The notes: a model not told the origin generated them from the letters alone. A stretch of 64,000 nucleotides of DNA from Collinsella sp. BA40 (GCF_008014645.1 NZ_VOWY01000007.1:215713-279712); one strand, 5' to 3'; shown: positions 1 to 8,931, counted from the first letter of the stretch. Numbers and translations: made by a program.

Positions 1-1
1 C

Positions 2-778
2 ATCGACTCGTTCCACCTCGAGGCCTATGGAAAGACCGCGGTGAACTACAACCGCGATGTCGAGGCGTTTCCGGTGGTCAAGGCGTTGATGACAAAGATC
101 TTGGGCGAGAGCCCGTACCAGAGCCCCACGGATATGGGCGTCAACATGGTCGGCTTCGCCATCTGCGATGACGAGGCCTGCCGCGAGGCCTCGCTGGCCG
201 AGATCGTGCGACGCTATTTCGATGCCGCGGCGCGCGTGAAGCGCACGGGAATGGGGGAGGAGCAGGTCGGACGCCTCAAGGCCATCATGCAGAAGGCGGG
301 AATCGACAAGGGCTACCTGCCCACGCGCGAAGCCGCGCTCGAGCGCGAAGAGGAGACCGGCGGCCCGGTGGGCGCCATGATCCTGCCCGACGGCACGGTT
401 ATCACGGGCAAGACGTCCGAGCGCCTCGGTGCGGCGAGCTCGCTGCTGATGAACGCCCTGAAGACGGTCACGGGCGTCGATGTGGAGGAGGATGTGATCG
501 ACGATGGTGCCATCGACCCCATCTGCCGTCTTAAGACGGAGTTCCTCGACAGCAAGAACCATCGCCTCCATTCCGATGAGACGTTGATCGCGCTGTCCAT
601 CTCTTCGGCTACGAGCGATGTCGCGAAGCGCGTGATCGGCGGGCTTTCGGCGCTTCACGGATGCGATGCGTTCTTTAGCGTGATCATCTCGCAGACAGAC
701 GAGGAGCTGTACCGCAAGCTTGGTATCAACGTGTGCTGCGAGCCCAAGTACGAGCGTCATACGTTCTATCATAAATAG
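2..778 (+). CDS. DUF1846 family protein (5' end outside window)
   Basis: The frame enters from the left edge at base 2 without a start codon and ends with TAG, so about 258 C-terminal residues are visible. The GTG at 41 is an internal codon, because coding sense continues upstream of it (HLEAYGKTAV before NYNRDVEAFP). The segment resembles the C-terminal half of DUF1846 proteins, which are about 500 residues long, soluble and of unestablished function; blocks such as SPTDMGVNMVG and LSISSATSD are typical. A perfect hairpin shortly after the stop probably ends its transcript. The family call is by recognition only, and no function can be read from the sequence. Confidence 0.75.
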   Translation: MDSFHLEAYGKTAVNYNRDVEAFPVVKALMTKILGESPYQSPTDMGVNMVGFAICDDEACREASLAEIVRRYFDAAARVKRTGMGEEQVGRLKAIMQKAGIDKGYLPTREAALEREEETGGPVGAMILPDGTVITGKTSERLGAASSLLMNALKTVTGVDVEEDVIDDGAIDPICRLKTEFLDSKNHRLHSDETLIALSISSATSDVAKRVIGGLSALHGCDAFFSVIISQTDEELYRKLGINVCCEPKYERHTFYHK

Positions 779-810
779 GCTTCGTCGTTAGACGGGCTGG
801 CTGATACGAT

Positions 811-851
811 GCGATGGAGGGGCGATTCGATGCGAGGCGCCCCTCCATCGC
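811..851 (+). terminator. Hairpin after the DUF1846 gene
   Basis: Two perfectly complementary 14-base arms (811-824 and 838-851) enclose a 13-base loop. There is no strong T-run after it. An ATG at 814 in frame with the next gene lies inside the stem, which argues against that ATG being the xerD start. Confidence 0.5.
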
Positions 852-954
852 TGTATATGGTGCGCGGCGCGAAGGGACGGGACGGCTCCCGCGCCCTTGC
901 GTGACGGGGTGTGTAGGCGGGCATTCATGCCGTCGAGCTATGCGGGAGGTGCAT

Positions 955-1956
955 ATGGGGGAGCGCGCTCATGCGTCCGGGCCAACCGGTGCTCGGGAAT
1001 CGATCGATTCGAAGCGCTTCTTGATTCCCGGGGCGCCGTTGGATGGCGCCACCGCCCTCGAAGGCGCTCTGGAGGAATACCTCTCGCACCTGGTGGTCGA
1101 GCGCAACGCCTCGCCGCGAACGGTGGAGGGCTATCGACGCGACCTTCGGCGCTATCTCTCCTATGCGCTGCTCCAAGGGGCGTGTGCCCCCGACGATGTC
1201 GACCTATCGTTGATCGAGGCCTTTGCCGCCGAGATGCGCCGCGCGCGCTATGCCGATGCGTCGATCGAGCGCTCGCTCGCTGCCATCAAGGGATTCCATC
1301 GCTTTATGAACCGCGAGGGCCTTGCATCCTCCCAGCCCACCGCCGCCCTGCATCTCCCGCGCAAGGCGGAGCGCCTGCCGCAGTGCCTTTCCATCGAACA
1401 GGTTACCAGGCTGCTGGAGCAGCCCTTCACGGCTACCCCGACGGGTGATCGCGATCGCGCCCTGTTGGAGGTGCTCTACGGATGCGGCCTGCGCGTGGGC
1501 GAACTCGTCGGCCTCGATACGGGCGATGTCTTTTGGGACGAGGAGTTCGTGCGCGTGCTCGGCAAAGGCTCTAAAGAGCGCTTGGTGCCCCTGGAGGGCG
1601 CGGCGTACCGCTCGTTGGCGTCATATGTGGTCGACGGCGCCCGTTCGGCGTTGGCATCGCATGCTCGCACGGGCGCTCCTACCGATGCGATGTTTTTGAA
1701 TAAGAACGGGACGCGCCTTTCGCGGCAGAGCGTGTTTACGCTGTGCGAGCGCGCGGGCCGCGCCGTTGGCATAGAGGGACTGCATCCCCACGTGCTGCGG
1801 CATTCGTTTGCCACGCATATGCTTGCGGGCGGAGCGGACCTGCGCGTGCTCCAGGAGATCTTGGGGCATGCCGATATCTCGACCACGCAGGTCTACACCC
1901 ATGTGGACCGCACCCATATCACCGAGGAGTATCTCGCCGCTCATCCCCGGGCGTGA
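955..1956 (+). CDS. xerD: Tyrosine recombinase, XerD-like
   Basis: Site-specific recombinase of 333 residues, the usual length for XerC/XerD, which resolves chromosome dimers at dif. It has an N-terminal SAM-like core-binding domain (about residues 25-115) and a C-terminal catalytic domain. The catalytic set is visible: R180 (GLRVGEL), K204 (GKGSKER), H279 and R282 (HVLRH), H305 (LGHA) and the nucleophile Y314 (VYTHV). The ending HPRA resembles XerD more than XerC. ATG 955 was chosen because GGGAGGT sits just upstream; longer in-frame starts run through the terminator hairpin. No phage or integron genes are nearby, so this is a housekeeping recombinase rather than an integrase. XerC versus XerD cannot be settled without searching the genome for the paralogue. 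Confidence 0.85.
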   Translation: MGERAHASGPTGARESIDSKRFLIPGAPLDGATALEGALEEYLSHLVVERNASPRTVEGYRRDLRRYLSYALLQGACAPDDVDLSLIEAFAAEMRRARYADASIERSLAAIKGFHRFMNREGLASSQPTAALHLPRKAERLPQCLSIEQVTRLLEQPFTATPTGDRDRALLEVLYGCGLRVGELVGLDTGDVFWDEEFVRVLGKGSKERLVPLEGAAYRSLASYVVDGARSALASHARTGAPTDAMFLNKNGTRLSRQSVFTLCERAGRAVGIEGLHPHVLRHSFATHMLAGGADLRVLQEILGHADISTTQVYTHVDRTHITEEYLAAHPRA

Positions 1957-2328
1957 AGACGACGCCGATGCGGCGCGGGACTCGGTGGGGAGGTGGTGGG
2001 ACGCGCGGTTGCCGGGTGCGGCCGGTAGGGCTTCGCGCCCGCTTGCCAGCGGCCCGCCGTGCGCATGGTGGGAGGCTGGTGGGACGGATGGCCGTATCGG
2101 GGCCGATCGAGAGGGTGGGGATTGGGGAGCGCCACTGCCCCTCGTGGCGGCGTTCCAGGCCTGTAGCGCTGCATATTTTGCCGTTTCCTTCGGGAATGAC
2201 CCAAAGTATAGTGGTCTGTTCAATTCCTTGTCCATGCGAAGCGCTATAGTACGGCTATCGATGGGGCGTTGGGGATCTCCACCTCATCTACCTGCGGCTT
2301 CACAGTCGACTCACAACTGAATAAAAAT

Positions 2329-2351
2329 CGGTTCAAGCTCAACTTGAAGGT
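2329..2351 (+). promoter_or_regulatory. Candidate division-regulon operator, copy 1 (upstream of mraZ)
   Basis: Right half AACTT-G-AAGGT matches the copies at ftsZ and at the RlpA-like gene. The left half is AAGCT preceded by CGGTT, so TTCAAG and CTTGAA form a perfect 6-bp inverted repeat. It lies about 150 bases upstream of the mraZ -35, and no -10 is seen at the spacing found in the other two copies. Confidence 0.45.
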
Positions 2352-2467
2352 TATCCTCCCCTTGGTTCCGTGGCGTTGATGGTGCTTATCACCGTATCTA
2401 ACACAACATGTAGTGTTTACTCTGCGCCCTGAATCCCGTCTCCGCATCTCTCCCATGTGTCATGGTG

Positions 2468-2492
2468 TGGGAGGGTGGGGGAGAGGGTGGGA
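2468..2492 (+). promoter_or_regulatory. Candidate MraZ-binding repeats
   Basis: TGGGA at 2468 and TGGGA at 2488 are exactly 20 bases apart, with TGGGG (2476) and GGGGG (2478) between them. They lie immediately upstream of the mraZ -35. MraZ is known in other bacteria to autoregulate the dcw promoter through short TGGG-type direct repeats. The assignment here rests on that analogy and position. Confidence 0.5.
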
Positions 2493-2499
2493 AAAAGTG

Positions 2500-2528
2500 T
2501 TGCGAAAAGTACCGCTAGCCCATAAGAT
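2500..2528 (+). promoter_or_regulatory. mraZ / dcw promoter
   Basis: TTGCGA (2500-2505), a 17-base spacer and TAAGAT (2523-2528) form the best sigma-70-type promoter in the window. Predicted transcription starts near 2535, about 60 bases before mraZ. Confidence 0.55.
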
Positions 2529-2596
2529 GGAAAGCGTCGACAGAGGGGGTGGTTCCCCGTATCGCGCATCCGAGCAACCGAGGGGAGGGCGCAGCA

Positions 2597-3028
2597 GTGA
2601 TCTTGACCGGAACATACGAGCGCAATCTCGATGCCAAAGGTCGTTTGTCCCTGCCTGCTGCCGTCCGCGACGAGCTCTCGACGCACGTGTACGTGTTGCC
2701 CGCACCCGATGTCGATGCCCTGTATGTGTTCTCGAGCGACGAGTATGAGAAGTGGGTCATGGCCCTCTTCGAGAAGCGCGGCGGTTTCGACCCCCGTAAG
2801 CGCGAGGACCAGGCGCTCATGAGGAAGATCAATTCGATGGCGACGCCGATGGATATCGACTCCGCCTCCCGTATCGGTCTTTCCGAAGCGCTTCGCGAGA
2901 AGAAGCATCTCTCTCGCGAGGTCACCGTGGTGGGCAACTTCGACCACCTGGAGATCTGGGACCGCGCAACCTGGGATCAGGCGCAGCAAGAGTCCGATGA
3001 AGACCTGGCAGACCTCTTCTATTCGTAA
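2597..3028 (+). CDS. mraZ: Division/cell-wall cluster regulator MraZ
   Basis: A 143-residue member of the MraZ family: two tandem AbrB/SpoVT-like swapped-hairpin domains that form a ring and bind repeats at the dcw promoter. The first domain has the canonical DAKGRLSLP loop. The second is more divergent (DSASRIGL in place of the DxxGR motif). GTG 2597 was chosen because AGGGGAGGG lies 7 bases upstream and translation then begins VILTGTYERNLD, the family N-terminus; a longer frame adds 16 unlikely residues. It is the first gene of the cluster, 14 bases before rsmH. TGGGA repeats just upstream of its promoter suggest autoregulation. Confidence 0.93.
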   Translation: MILTGTYERNLDAKGRLSLPAAVRDELSTHVYVLPAPDVDALYVFSSDEYEKWVMALFEKRGGFDPRKREDQALMRKINSMATPMDIDSASRIGLSEALREKKHLSREVTVVGNFDHLEIWDRATWDQAQQESDEDLADLFYS

Positions 3029-3042
3029 GGACGGCAACACAT

Positions 3043-4008
3043 ATGGAGACGGGATCTTTGACACCTGAATTTCGGCATGAACCTGTCATGCTCCAAGAAG
3101 TGCTCGACACGCTCGCACTCACGCCCGGCTCGGTCGTATGCGACTGCACGCTGGGAGGCGCCGGCCATTCGGTTCGTATGGCGGCCTGCGTGGGCGCGGA
3201 CGGCCTTCTGCTCGGCATCGACCAGGATGACATGGCGCTCGCCGCGGCGGGGGAGCGGCTCGACCGCGAAGCCCCGGATACACCGCATCGCTTGCTCAAG
3301 GGCAATTTCGGCGATATGGATGCGCTGCTGTGCTCGGCGGAGGTGCCGGGTGTCGATGGATTCCTGTTCGATCTGGGCGTTTCGAGCCCGCAGCTTGATA
3401 TCCCAGGAAGGGGCTTCTCCTACAACGAGGACGCCCCGCTTGATATGCGCATGGATCCGGGAAACAACACCCTAGACGCAGCTGAGGTCATCAACACCTA
3501 TTCCGAAGCAGACCTCGCCCGGATTCTCCGCGTCTACGGCGAAGAGAAGTTCGCGACGCAGATCGCGCGCGAGATCGTTCGACGCCGTGCCACGAGCGAG
3601 ATCGCCACGACGGGCGATTTCGTCGAGGTGATCAAGGCTGGAATTCCCGCGGCCGCACGCCGCCATGGCGGGCATCCCGCCAAGAGAAGCTTCCAGGCCA
3701 TTCGCATCGAGGTCAACCACGAGCTCGAGGTGCTCGAGCGCGGACTCGAGGCGGCGATTCGCTGGGCGAATCCGGGAGGGCGCATCTGCGTTATCTCGTA
3801 TCACTCGCTCGAGGATCGCATCGTGAAGAACATCTTCAAGGAGATGAGCCAGGGCTGCACGTGCCCGCCGGATATACCGGTCTGCGTGTGCGGCAACGTG
3901 CCGACGTTGAAGGTGCTTACCCGCAAACCCCTTGTCGCGTCGCCGGAAGAGGTGGCGCGCAACCCCCGAGCCCGTTCGGCGAAGATACGCGTGGCGCAGC
4001 GGTTGTAG
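3043..4008 (+). CDS. rsmH: 16S rRNA (cytosine-1402-N4)-methyltransferase
   Basis: Class I SAM-dependent methyltransferase RsmH (MraW), 321 residues, normal length. It N4-methylates C1402 in the ribosomal P site. Visible motifs are the SAM-binding CDCTLGGAGHS (about residues 27-37), FDLGVSSPQLD with GFSYNEDAPLDMRMD, and YHSLEDRIVKNIFKE near residue 255. A Cys-rich loop (CTCPPDIPVCVCG) follows, as in many homologues. It is the invariant second gene of dcw clusters. About 100 bases separate it from ftsL. Confidence 0.95.
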   Translation: METGSLTPEFRHEPVMLQEVLDTLALTPGSVVCDCTLGGAGHSVRMAACVGADGLLLGIDQDDMALAAAGERLDREAPDTPHRLLKGNFGDMDALLCSAEVPGVDGFLFDLGVSSPQLDIPGRGFSYNEDAPLDMRMDPGNNTLDAAEVINTYSEADLARILRVYGEEKFATQIAREIVRRRATSEIATTGDFVEVIKAGIPAAARRHGGHPAKRSFQAIRIEVNHELEVLERGLEAAIRWANPGGRICVISYHSLEDRIVKNIFKEMSQGCTCPPDIPVCVCGNVPTLKVLTRKPLVASPEEVARNPRARSAKIRVAQRL

Positions 4009-4111
4009 CCGATGCGCCTGTACCTCCGCCAGCGTGCGCGCATGAATCGTTCTACTGAATCGCAGCACCGCCCATGGCGATGCGCACACCGAAAGCGGAG
4101 GCTTGCATATC

Positions 4112-4543
4112 ATGGCCTATTACAACTCAAATGCAGCACGTGCCTATGATATGCAGGACGAGGCATATGAGCCGTACGGCGCGTATGCCCCCGCCGCCCC
4201 GCGCGAGGAGGCCCGTCCCCGACTCGATGTCCTGACGGGTGCCGGCCGCGAGGCCAATCAGGGCGTGAGCCCGCTGTTCACCACCGTGGCGAAGGTCGCG
4301 GTCGCCATGGTGCTCGTGCTCTTCGCCGTGGGCGCCGTGCGCGTTGCCCTGGGCAGCATGACCACGGTCGCGCTCAACGCCAACGCGGAGATGACCACGG
4401 CTATCAGCGAGGCGCATCAGGAGGCTTCCGATCTGGAGGTCAAGCGCTCCGTGTACGGCTCCCGTGCGCGCATCCGCGACCTTGCGGCCGATACGCTCGG
4501 CATGGTGGAGGCGGAAGGCGGCGTTACGCTCGACCTGTCCTAG
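4112..4543 (+). CDS. ftsL: Cell-division protein FtsL-like
   Basis: Small bitopic membrane protein of 143 residues between rsmH and the transpeptidase gene, exactly the ftsL position. A hydrophilic N-terminal arm rich in Ala, Tyr and Pro (about 60 residues) is followed by one membrane segment (VAKVAVAMVLVLFAVGAVRV) and an extracellular helix with heptad character. FtsL normally pairs with FtsQ/DivIB and FtsB to activate FtsW-FtsI. ATG 4112 is preferred over TTG 4103, which lies one base from the GGAGG at 4097. Sequence identity across FtsL families is poor, so the call rests on size, topology and synteny. Confidence 0.8.
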   Translation: MAYYNSNAARAYDMQDEAYEPYGAYAPAAPREEARPRLDVLTGAGREANQGVSPLFTTVAKVAVAMVLVLFAVGAVRVALGSMTTVALNANAEMTTAISEAHQEASDLEVKRSVYGSRARIRDLAADTLGMVEAEGGVTLDLS

Positions 4544-4579
4544 GGTTCGATGTGACGGAACGACGGAATTGACTGATCT

Positions 4580-6346
4580 ATGAATAATCGCATGCATCGT
4601 GAAAACGAGAATGGCCCGCGCGGGACGACGGATCGTCGGCCGCGCGGGCAGCGTGATATCGCGCCCACGGACTTCATTCGCAGCGGCGTCGATGGCGAGT
4701 CGTTTTCGCGTCGAGCGGTGCTGGGAGGCCTGTTCGGCGCGGCCCTGGTGCTCGGCGTGGGAAAGCTCGTGGACTACCAGATCGTAAACAGGGACGCCTA
4801 TCTCGAGCAGGCCGACATGCGCCGCCGTATCGGCGCGACGCTGTTCGCGAAGCGCGGGACCATCTACGACCGCAACGGCAACGTGCTCGCTGCGAGCGCG
4901 GAGTGCTCCAACGTATACGTGAATCCACAGCGCATCGAATCGCGTAAGAAGGCGGCCCGGGCTCTCGTCGACGTATTGGGCATCGATAGGAAGTTCGCAG
5001 CCGAGGTGGTCTCCGGCGAGGGCACGTTCGCCTATGTCAAGCGGCTGGTTGACCGGGAGGACTGCGATCGTCTTGCCGAGAAGGACATAGCGGGCATCGA
5101 GTTCGAGCCCGCCGTCAAACGCGTCTATCCGTATGGCCCCCTCGCCGCCCAGGTGCTGGGCGCCGTGGGCTTTGATAATAAGGGCATCTCGGGACTCGAG
5201 GGGTACTACGACGACATCCTCACCGGCTCCGATGGCTACGTGGAGCGCGAGTCGGGCGCCGGCGGCTCGTTCATCGCCGGCGGCGATTACGAGAAGACGC
5301 CTGCGACCGACGGCGGCGACATCGTTTTGAGCATCGATGCGGATATCCAGCAGGCCGCCGAGGAAGCCATGGCAAAAGCCGTGGAGGACTCCGGCGCGAA
5401 GTACGGATCGGCGATCGTGGTCGATCCCACGACCGGCGATATCCTTGCAGCGTGCTCCTATCCCACCTATGATCCCTCCGACCTCTCCACGGCGCGCGCA
5501 GAGGATATGAACCTGCGCGTCGTCACCGACGCCTACGAGCCCGGTTCGGTTTTCAAGGCGCTCGTATGCGGCATGGCCATCGACATGGAGAAGATCTCGC
5601 CCGACACCGAGTTCAGCGTCCCGGCCAGCGTCCTGGTGGGTTCGGACCGCGTGTACGATGTCGACAAGCGCGACTATACGATGACCATGACCACGCGCGA
5701 GATCATGCGTCGTTCGTCCAATACCGGCATGGTGCTGGTGGGCAAGGAGATCGGCGCCGACAGCTTCGCGAAGTACCTGAAGAAGTACGGCCTGGGTACC
5801 AAGAGCGGCGTGGATTTTCCGGGCGAGTCGACCGGAATCATCCGCAAGCGCAGCGAATACGATGGCTCCAGCTTGGGCTCCATGTCCTTCGGACAGGGTA
5901 TCGCCGTATCTCCCATCGAGCTGGTGCGTGCCATGACCGGCATCGCGAACGGCGGCATCATGTCCACGCCCCATTTCCTGCTTTCAAAAAAGGGCGAAGA
6001 GGTTGATTGGAGCTCCTCGCAGAAGCGCTGCATCAGCGAAGAGGCGGCCCGCCAGGTCGTTTCGATGATGGAGACGGTCGTGGCCGAGGGCACCGGTTCT
6101 GCGGGCCAGATCGATGGCTATACCATCGCCGGCAAGACCGGCACCGCCGAGCGAGCGGGCGAGGGCGGCTACGAGGAGCTCAACAACATGGCATCCTTCC
6201 TCGGTTTCACATCGCCCGACAACCCGCGCGCCATGGTGTATATCACGCTCGATGGAACGGCGTACACCTCGAGCGTCGCGATGCCTCCGTTCAAGGAGAT
6301 CATGCGGGCAGCCATCAGCAGCCTGGGCATCAAGCCCGATGCATAG
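4580..6346 (+). CDS. ftsI: Septal peptidoglycan transpeptidase (class B PBP)
   Basis: Penicillin-binding protein of 588 residues that cross-links septal peptidoglycan with FtsW. It has a cytoplasmic N-terminus, one membrane segment (about residues 42-65: RRAVLGGLFGAALVLGVGKLV), a dimerisation/pedestal region and a C-terminal transpeptidase domain. The catalytic motifs are S323-V-F-K, S379-S-N and K519-T-G. It has no PASTA repeats, unlike SpoVD/PBP2x types. It lies in the conserved ftsL-ftsI order. The next dcw gene would normally be murE, which is absent here. Confidence 0.93.
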   Translation: MNNRMHRENENGPRGTTDRRPRGQRDIAPTDFIRSGVDGESFSRRAVLGGLFGAALVLGVGKLVDYQIVNRDAYLEQADMRRRIGATLFAKRGTIYDRNGNVLAASAECSNVYVNPQRIESRKKAARALVDVLGIDRKFAAEVVSGEGTFAYVKRLVDREDCDRLAEKDIAGIEFEPAVKRVYPYGPLAAQVLGAVGFDNKGISGLEGYYDDILTGSDGYVERESGAGGSFIAGGDYEKTPATDGGDIVLSIDADIQQAAEEAMAKAVEDSGAKYGSAIVVDPTTGDILAACSYPTYDPSDLSTARAEDMNLRVVTDAYEPGSVFKALVCGMAIDMEKISPDTEFSVPASVLVGSDRVYDVDKRDYTMTMTTREIMRRSSNTGMVLVGKEIGADSFAKYLKKYGLGTKSGVDFPGESTGIIRKRSEYDGSSLGSMSFGQGIAVSPIELVRAMTGIANGGIMSTPHFLLSKKGEEVDWSSSQKRCISEEAARQVVSMMETVVAEGTGSAGQIDGYTIAGKTGTAERAGEGGYEELNNMASFLGFTSPDNPRAMVYITLDGTAYTSSVAMPPFKEIMRAAISSLGIKPDA

Positions 6347-6413
6347 GTTGGATGCGAGCGCACGTGGCGTGGAGCGTTCACACACCCTGCACCACAGCCG
6401 GGGTATCGCGCGA

Positions 6414-6419
6414 TACAAT
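6414..6419 (+). promoter_or_regulatory. Possible -10 element before murF
   Basis: TACAAT lies in the 108-base gap between ftsI and murF, about 36 bases before the murF start, at the point where murE is missing. No matching -35 is visible. The same hexamer recurs at rnpB and guaB. Confidence 0.3.
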
Positions 6420-6454
6420 TGACCGCCAGGATATGAGCGTACGAAGGGTGACGC

Positions 6455-7891
6455 ATGATTGAGATAGCTGTGAAGTACCTCGAAAGCGTGACGGGGGCCA
6501 AGCCTTGGACGGGCAACGCCGACCGTATCTGCCGCGGGGTGGTGATCGATTCGCGCGGCGTGGAGGAGGATTCCATCTTCGTGGCGTTCCCGGGCGAGCG
6601 CGTGGACGGCAACGCCTTCGCGCCGCAGGCGATCCAGGCGGGCGCGGCGTGCGTGGTGCTCACGGTCGAGCCCTCCCGCGAGCTGCTGCGCCTTGCCGAC
6701 GAGCACGAGTGCGCGGTCTTTACCTGCGACGATCCCACGGAGTTCCTGCTCCGCCTGGCCCAGGGCTACCGCGCCCGCATGCGCTGCACCGTGGTCGCCG
6801 TGACCGGCTCCATCGGTAAGACCACCACCAAGGACGTTCTGTGCGCCCTGCTATCCACCCGCTATCGCGTGCACGCCACCCAGGGCAACTACAACAGCGT
6901 GATCGGCATGCCGCTCACCATCCTGGCCGCTCCGCGAAACACCGAGGTCATGGTGCTCGAGATGGGCATGGACGCCCGCGGGCAGATCGAGCGTCTGTCG
7001 CGCTGCGCCCAGCCCACGTATTCGATCATCACCAAGATCGGCACGTCGCATATCGGCCTGCTGGGGAGCCGCGAGAACATCGCCCGTGCGAAAGCCGAGG
7101 TCTGCTGCGGCATGCCGCCATCGAGCGAGAATTTCGAGGGGCACCACTCCGCGCTCGTGCTTTCGGGCGAAGACGACTTCACGCCGTTCATCATCGAGCA
7201 TTTCGCCAAGCCGGCCGGTATCGACGTCATCCTGTGCGGCCTGTCTGGCGACGACGACGTCTCGGCCACGTCCATCGAGGTCGGCGAGGACGGCCGTCCC
7301 ACGTTCAATATGATGGTGCGCAACGGATCTCAGTTCAAAACCACGCTCGCGATCCCCGGAAAGCAGTCGGTGGGCAACGCGCTGTACGCCGCGGCCGTGG
7401 CATCCGAGCTCGGCATCCCCCAGTTCACCATCGACGAGGTGTTCCAGAGCCTGCAGATCACCGGTCGTCGCCAGGAGGTTCGGCGTGCCGCATGCGGCGC
7501 CCGCGTAATCGACGACTCGTACAACGCCAGCCCGGAATCCATGGCCGCCGGCCTGGACCTGCTGTCAACGCTTCCCTGCAGCGGCACGCGCATCGCCGTT
7601 CTTGGCGAGATGGGCGAGCTGGGCGAAGAAGGGGAGCGCTTCCATGAGCTGGTGGGAGCCTATGCCGCGGCGAAGAAGCCGGGCCTTGCCATCTTCGTGG
7701 GCGGCGAGAACGCCCAGGCGATGGCGCGCTCGGCGCGCATGATGGGCCTGGGTGAGGATGCGGTGGCCGTGGTCCCGTCGTGCGACAAGCTCATCGCGCG
7801 CTACCGTACCGTGTTGTCCGCTACCGATCTGGTGCTGGTGAAGGGTTCGCGCTTCGTTGGTCTCGATCGCTTCGTTGAAGAGGTGTGCTAA
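6455..7891 (+). CDS. murF: UDP-MurNAc-tripeptide--D-Ala-D-Ala ligase
   Basis: ATP-dependent Mur ligase of 478 residues that adds D-Ala-D-Ala to UDP-MurNAc-tripeptide, the last cytoplasmic step before MraY. It has the three-domain architecture: an N-terminal nucleotide-substrate domain, a central ATPase domain with P-loop GSIGKTTTKD (K122) and a C-terminal domain. VIDDSYNASPESM near residue 350 is a MurF signature. ATG 6455 follows a 108-base gap with a possible own promoter. The stop codon TAA directly abuts the mraY ATG, implying translational coupling. Confidence 0.95.
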   Translation: MIEIAVKYLESVTGAKPWTGNADRICRGVVIDSRGVEEDSIFVAFPGERVDGNAFAPQAIQAGAACVVLTVEPSRELLRLADEHECAVFTCDDPTEFLLRLAQGYRARMRCTVVAVTGSIGKTTTKDVLCALLSTRYRVHATQGNYNSVIGMPLTILAAPRNTEVMVLEMGMDARGQIERLSRCAQPTYSIITKIGTSHIGLLGSRENIARAKAEVCCGMPPSSENFEGHHSALVLSGEDDFTPFIIEHFAKPAGIDVILCGLSGDDDVSATSIEVGEDGRPTFNMMVRNGSQFKTTLAIPGKQSVGNALYAAAVASELGIPQFTIDEVFQSLQITGRRQEVRRAACGARVIDDSYNASPESMAAGLDLLSTLPCSGTRIAVLGEMGELGEEGERFHELVGAYAAAKKPGLAIFVGGENAQAMARSARMMGLGEDAVAVVPSCDKLIARYRTVLSATDLVLVKGSRFVGLDRFVEEVC

Positions 7892-8923
7892 ATGTTCGCC
7901 AATCCCGCTTATCCTACCTATCAGGCGTTCGTCGCCCTGGGTATCGCCGCGCTCGTCGTGCTCGTCGCCATGCCGTTTTGGATCAAGCTCCTGAAGATCG
8001 AGGGCATCGGCCAGCAGGTCCGCGCCGACGGTCCCCAGCGCCATCTCGTCAAGCAGGGCACGCCCACCATGGGCGGCGTGGTCATCCTGCTTGCCATCGT
8101 GGTCTCGACGCTCCTCACCGGCCACCTCACCATCGAGGTCCTGCTTGCCGGCGGCGCCGCGCTCGCCACGGGCGCGCTCGGCCTCTTCGACGACATCACC
8201 TCCGTGGCGCACGGGCGCTCGCTCGGCCTCACGCCCACGGCCAAGATGGTGGGCCTGTCGCTCATCGTCGTCTGCTTCTTCTTGCTCGCCGTCAACCTGT
8301 GCGGCGTCGAGCCCGTCATTCGCTTCCCGGGCGGCTTCGCCATCGATCTGGGCGTGCTCACCACCACGCTCACCGTTGCGGGCGCGACCGTCTCCATTCC
8401 CTGGCTCTATCTCGTCTTCGTGTTCCTGCTGCTTGCGGGAATGTCGAACGCCGTCAACCTTACCGACGGCCTGGACGGCCTCGCGGGCGGCACGGTCATG
8501 ATGGCCATGATCGTGATGGCCGCGATCTGCTTCCTGAGCGGTGATGCCAACCTGGCCACCTTCTGCGCGGCATGCGCCGGCGGCTGCCTCGGCTTCCTCT
8601 GGTTCAACGCGTATCCCGCGAGCATCTTCATGGGCGACACCGGGTCTTTGGCGCTTGGGGCCGGGTTCGCAGCCGTGGCGATCCTTACGAACACCGAGGT
8701 CATCTCACTGATCGTGGGCGCCCTGTTTATCGTCGAGGCCCTTTCGGTCATGATCCAGGTCGTGAGCTTCAAGGCAACCGGCAAGCGCGTCTTCCTCATG
8801 GCGCCCATCCACCATCACTTCGAGAAGCTCGGCTGGGCCGAGACCAAGGTGGTTATCCGCTTCTGGATCATCGCCGCGGCCTTCGGCGCGCTCGGCCTCG
8901 CCTGCTTCTTCCAGCTGGGCTAG
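7892..8923 (+). CDS. mraY: Phospho-MurNAc-pentapeptide transferase
   Basis: Integral membrane enzyme of 343 residues with about ten transmembrane helices. It transfers phospho-MurNAc-pentapeptide to undecaprenyl phosphate, making lipid I. Conserved cytoplasmic motifs are visible: TMGG near residue 57, the acidic LFDDITSVAHGRSLGL loop, NLTDGLDGLAGG, FMGDTGSLALG and the histidine-rich APIHHHFEKLGW. It starts directly after the murF stop and is followed 8 bases later by murD. Confidence 0.96.
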   Translation: MFANPAYPTYQAFVALGIAALVVLVAMPFWIKLLKIEGIGQQVRADGPQRHLVKQGTPTMGGVVILLAIVVSTLLTGHLTIEVLLAGGAALATGALGLFDDITSVAHGRSLGLTPTAKMVGLSLIVVCFFLLAVNLCGVEPVIRFPGGFAIDLGVLTTTLTVAGATVSIPWLYLVFVFLLLAGMSNAVNLTDGLDGLAGGTVMMAMIVMAAICFLSGDANLATFCAACAGGCLGFLWFNAYPASIFMGDTGSLALGAGFAAVAILTNTEVISLIVGALFIVEALSVMIQVVSFKATGKRVFLMAPIHHHFEKLGWAETKVVIRFWIIAAAFGALGLACFFQLG

Positions 8924-8931
8924 GGGATCTC

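Larger units (their letters stand above)
1957..2596 (+). other. 640-base region upstream of mraZ: regulatory, no convincing gene
   Basis: The first 200 bases are very G+C rich with no ORF that has a ribosome binding site. From about 2160 the region becomes A+T richer. It holds TATAGT hexamers at 2208 and 2243 without good -35 partners, a CTTGAA-type inverted repeat at 2329-2351, G-rich MraZ-type repeats at 2468-2492 and the mraZ promoter at 2500-2528. All frames through it look like non-coding shadow. Confidence 0.5.

Noticed and set aside
955..1956. Tyrosine recombinase as a sign of a prophage or integrative element.
   Set aside because: Length and motifs fit XerD, and no att-like repeats, phage genes or composition change surround it.
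1957..2320. Overlapping open frames on both strands between xerD and mraZ.
   Set aside because: No ribosome binding sites or recognisable protein features; composition explains the open frames.
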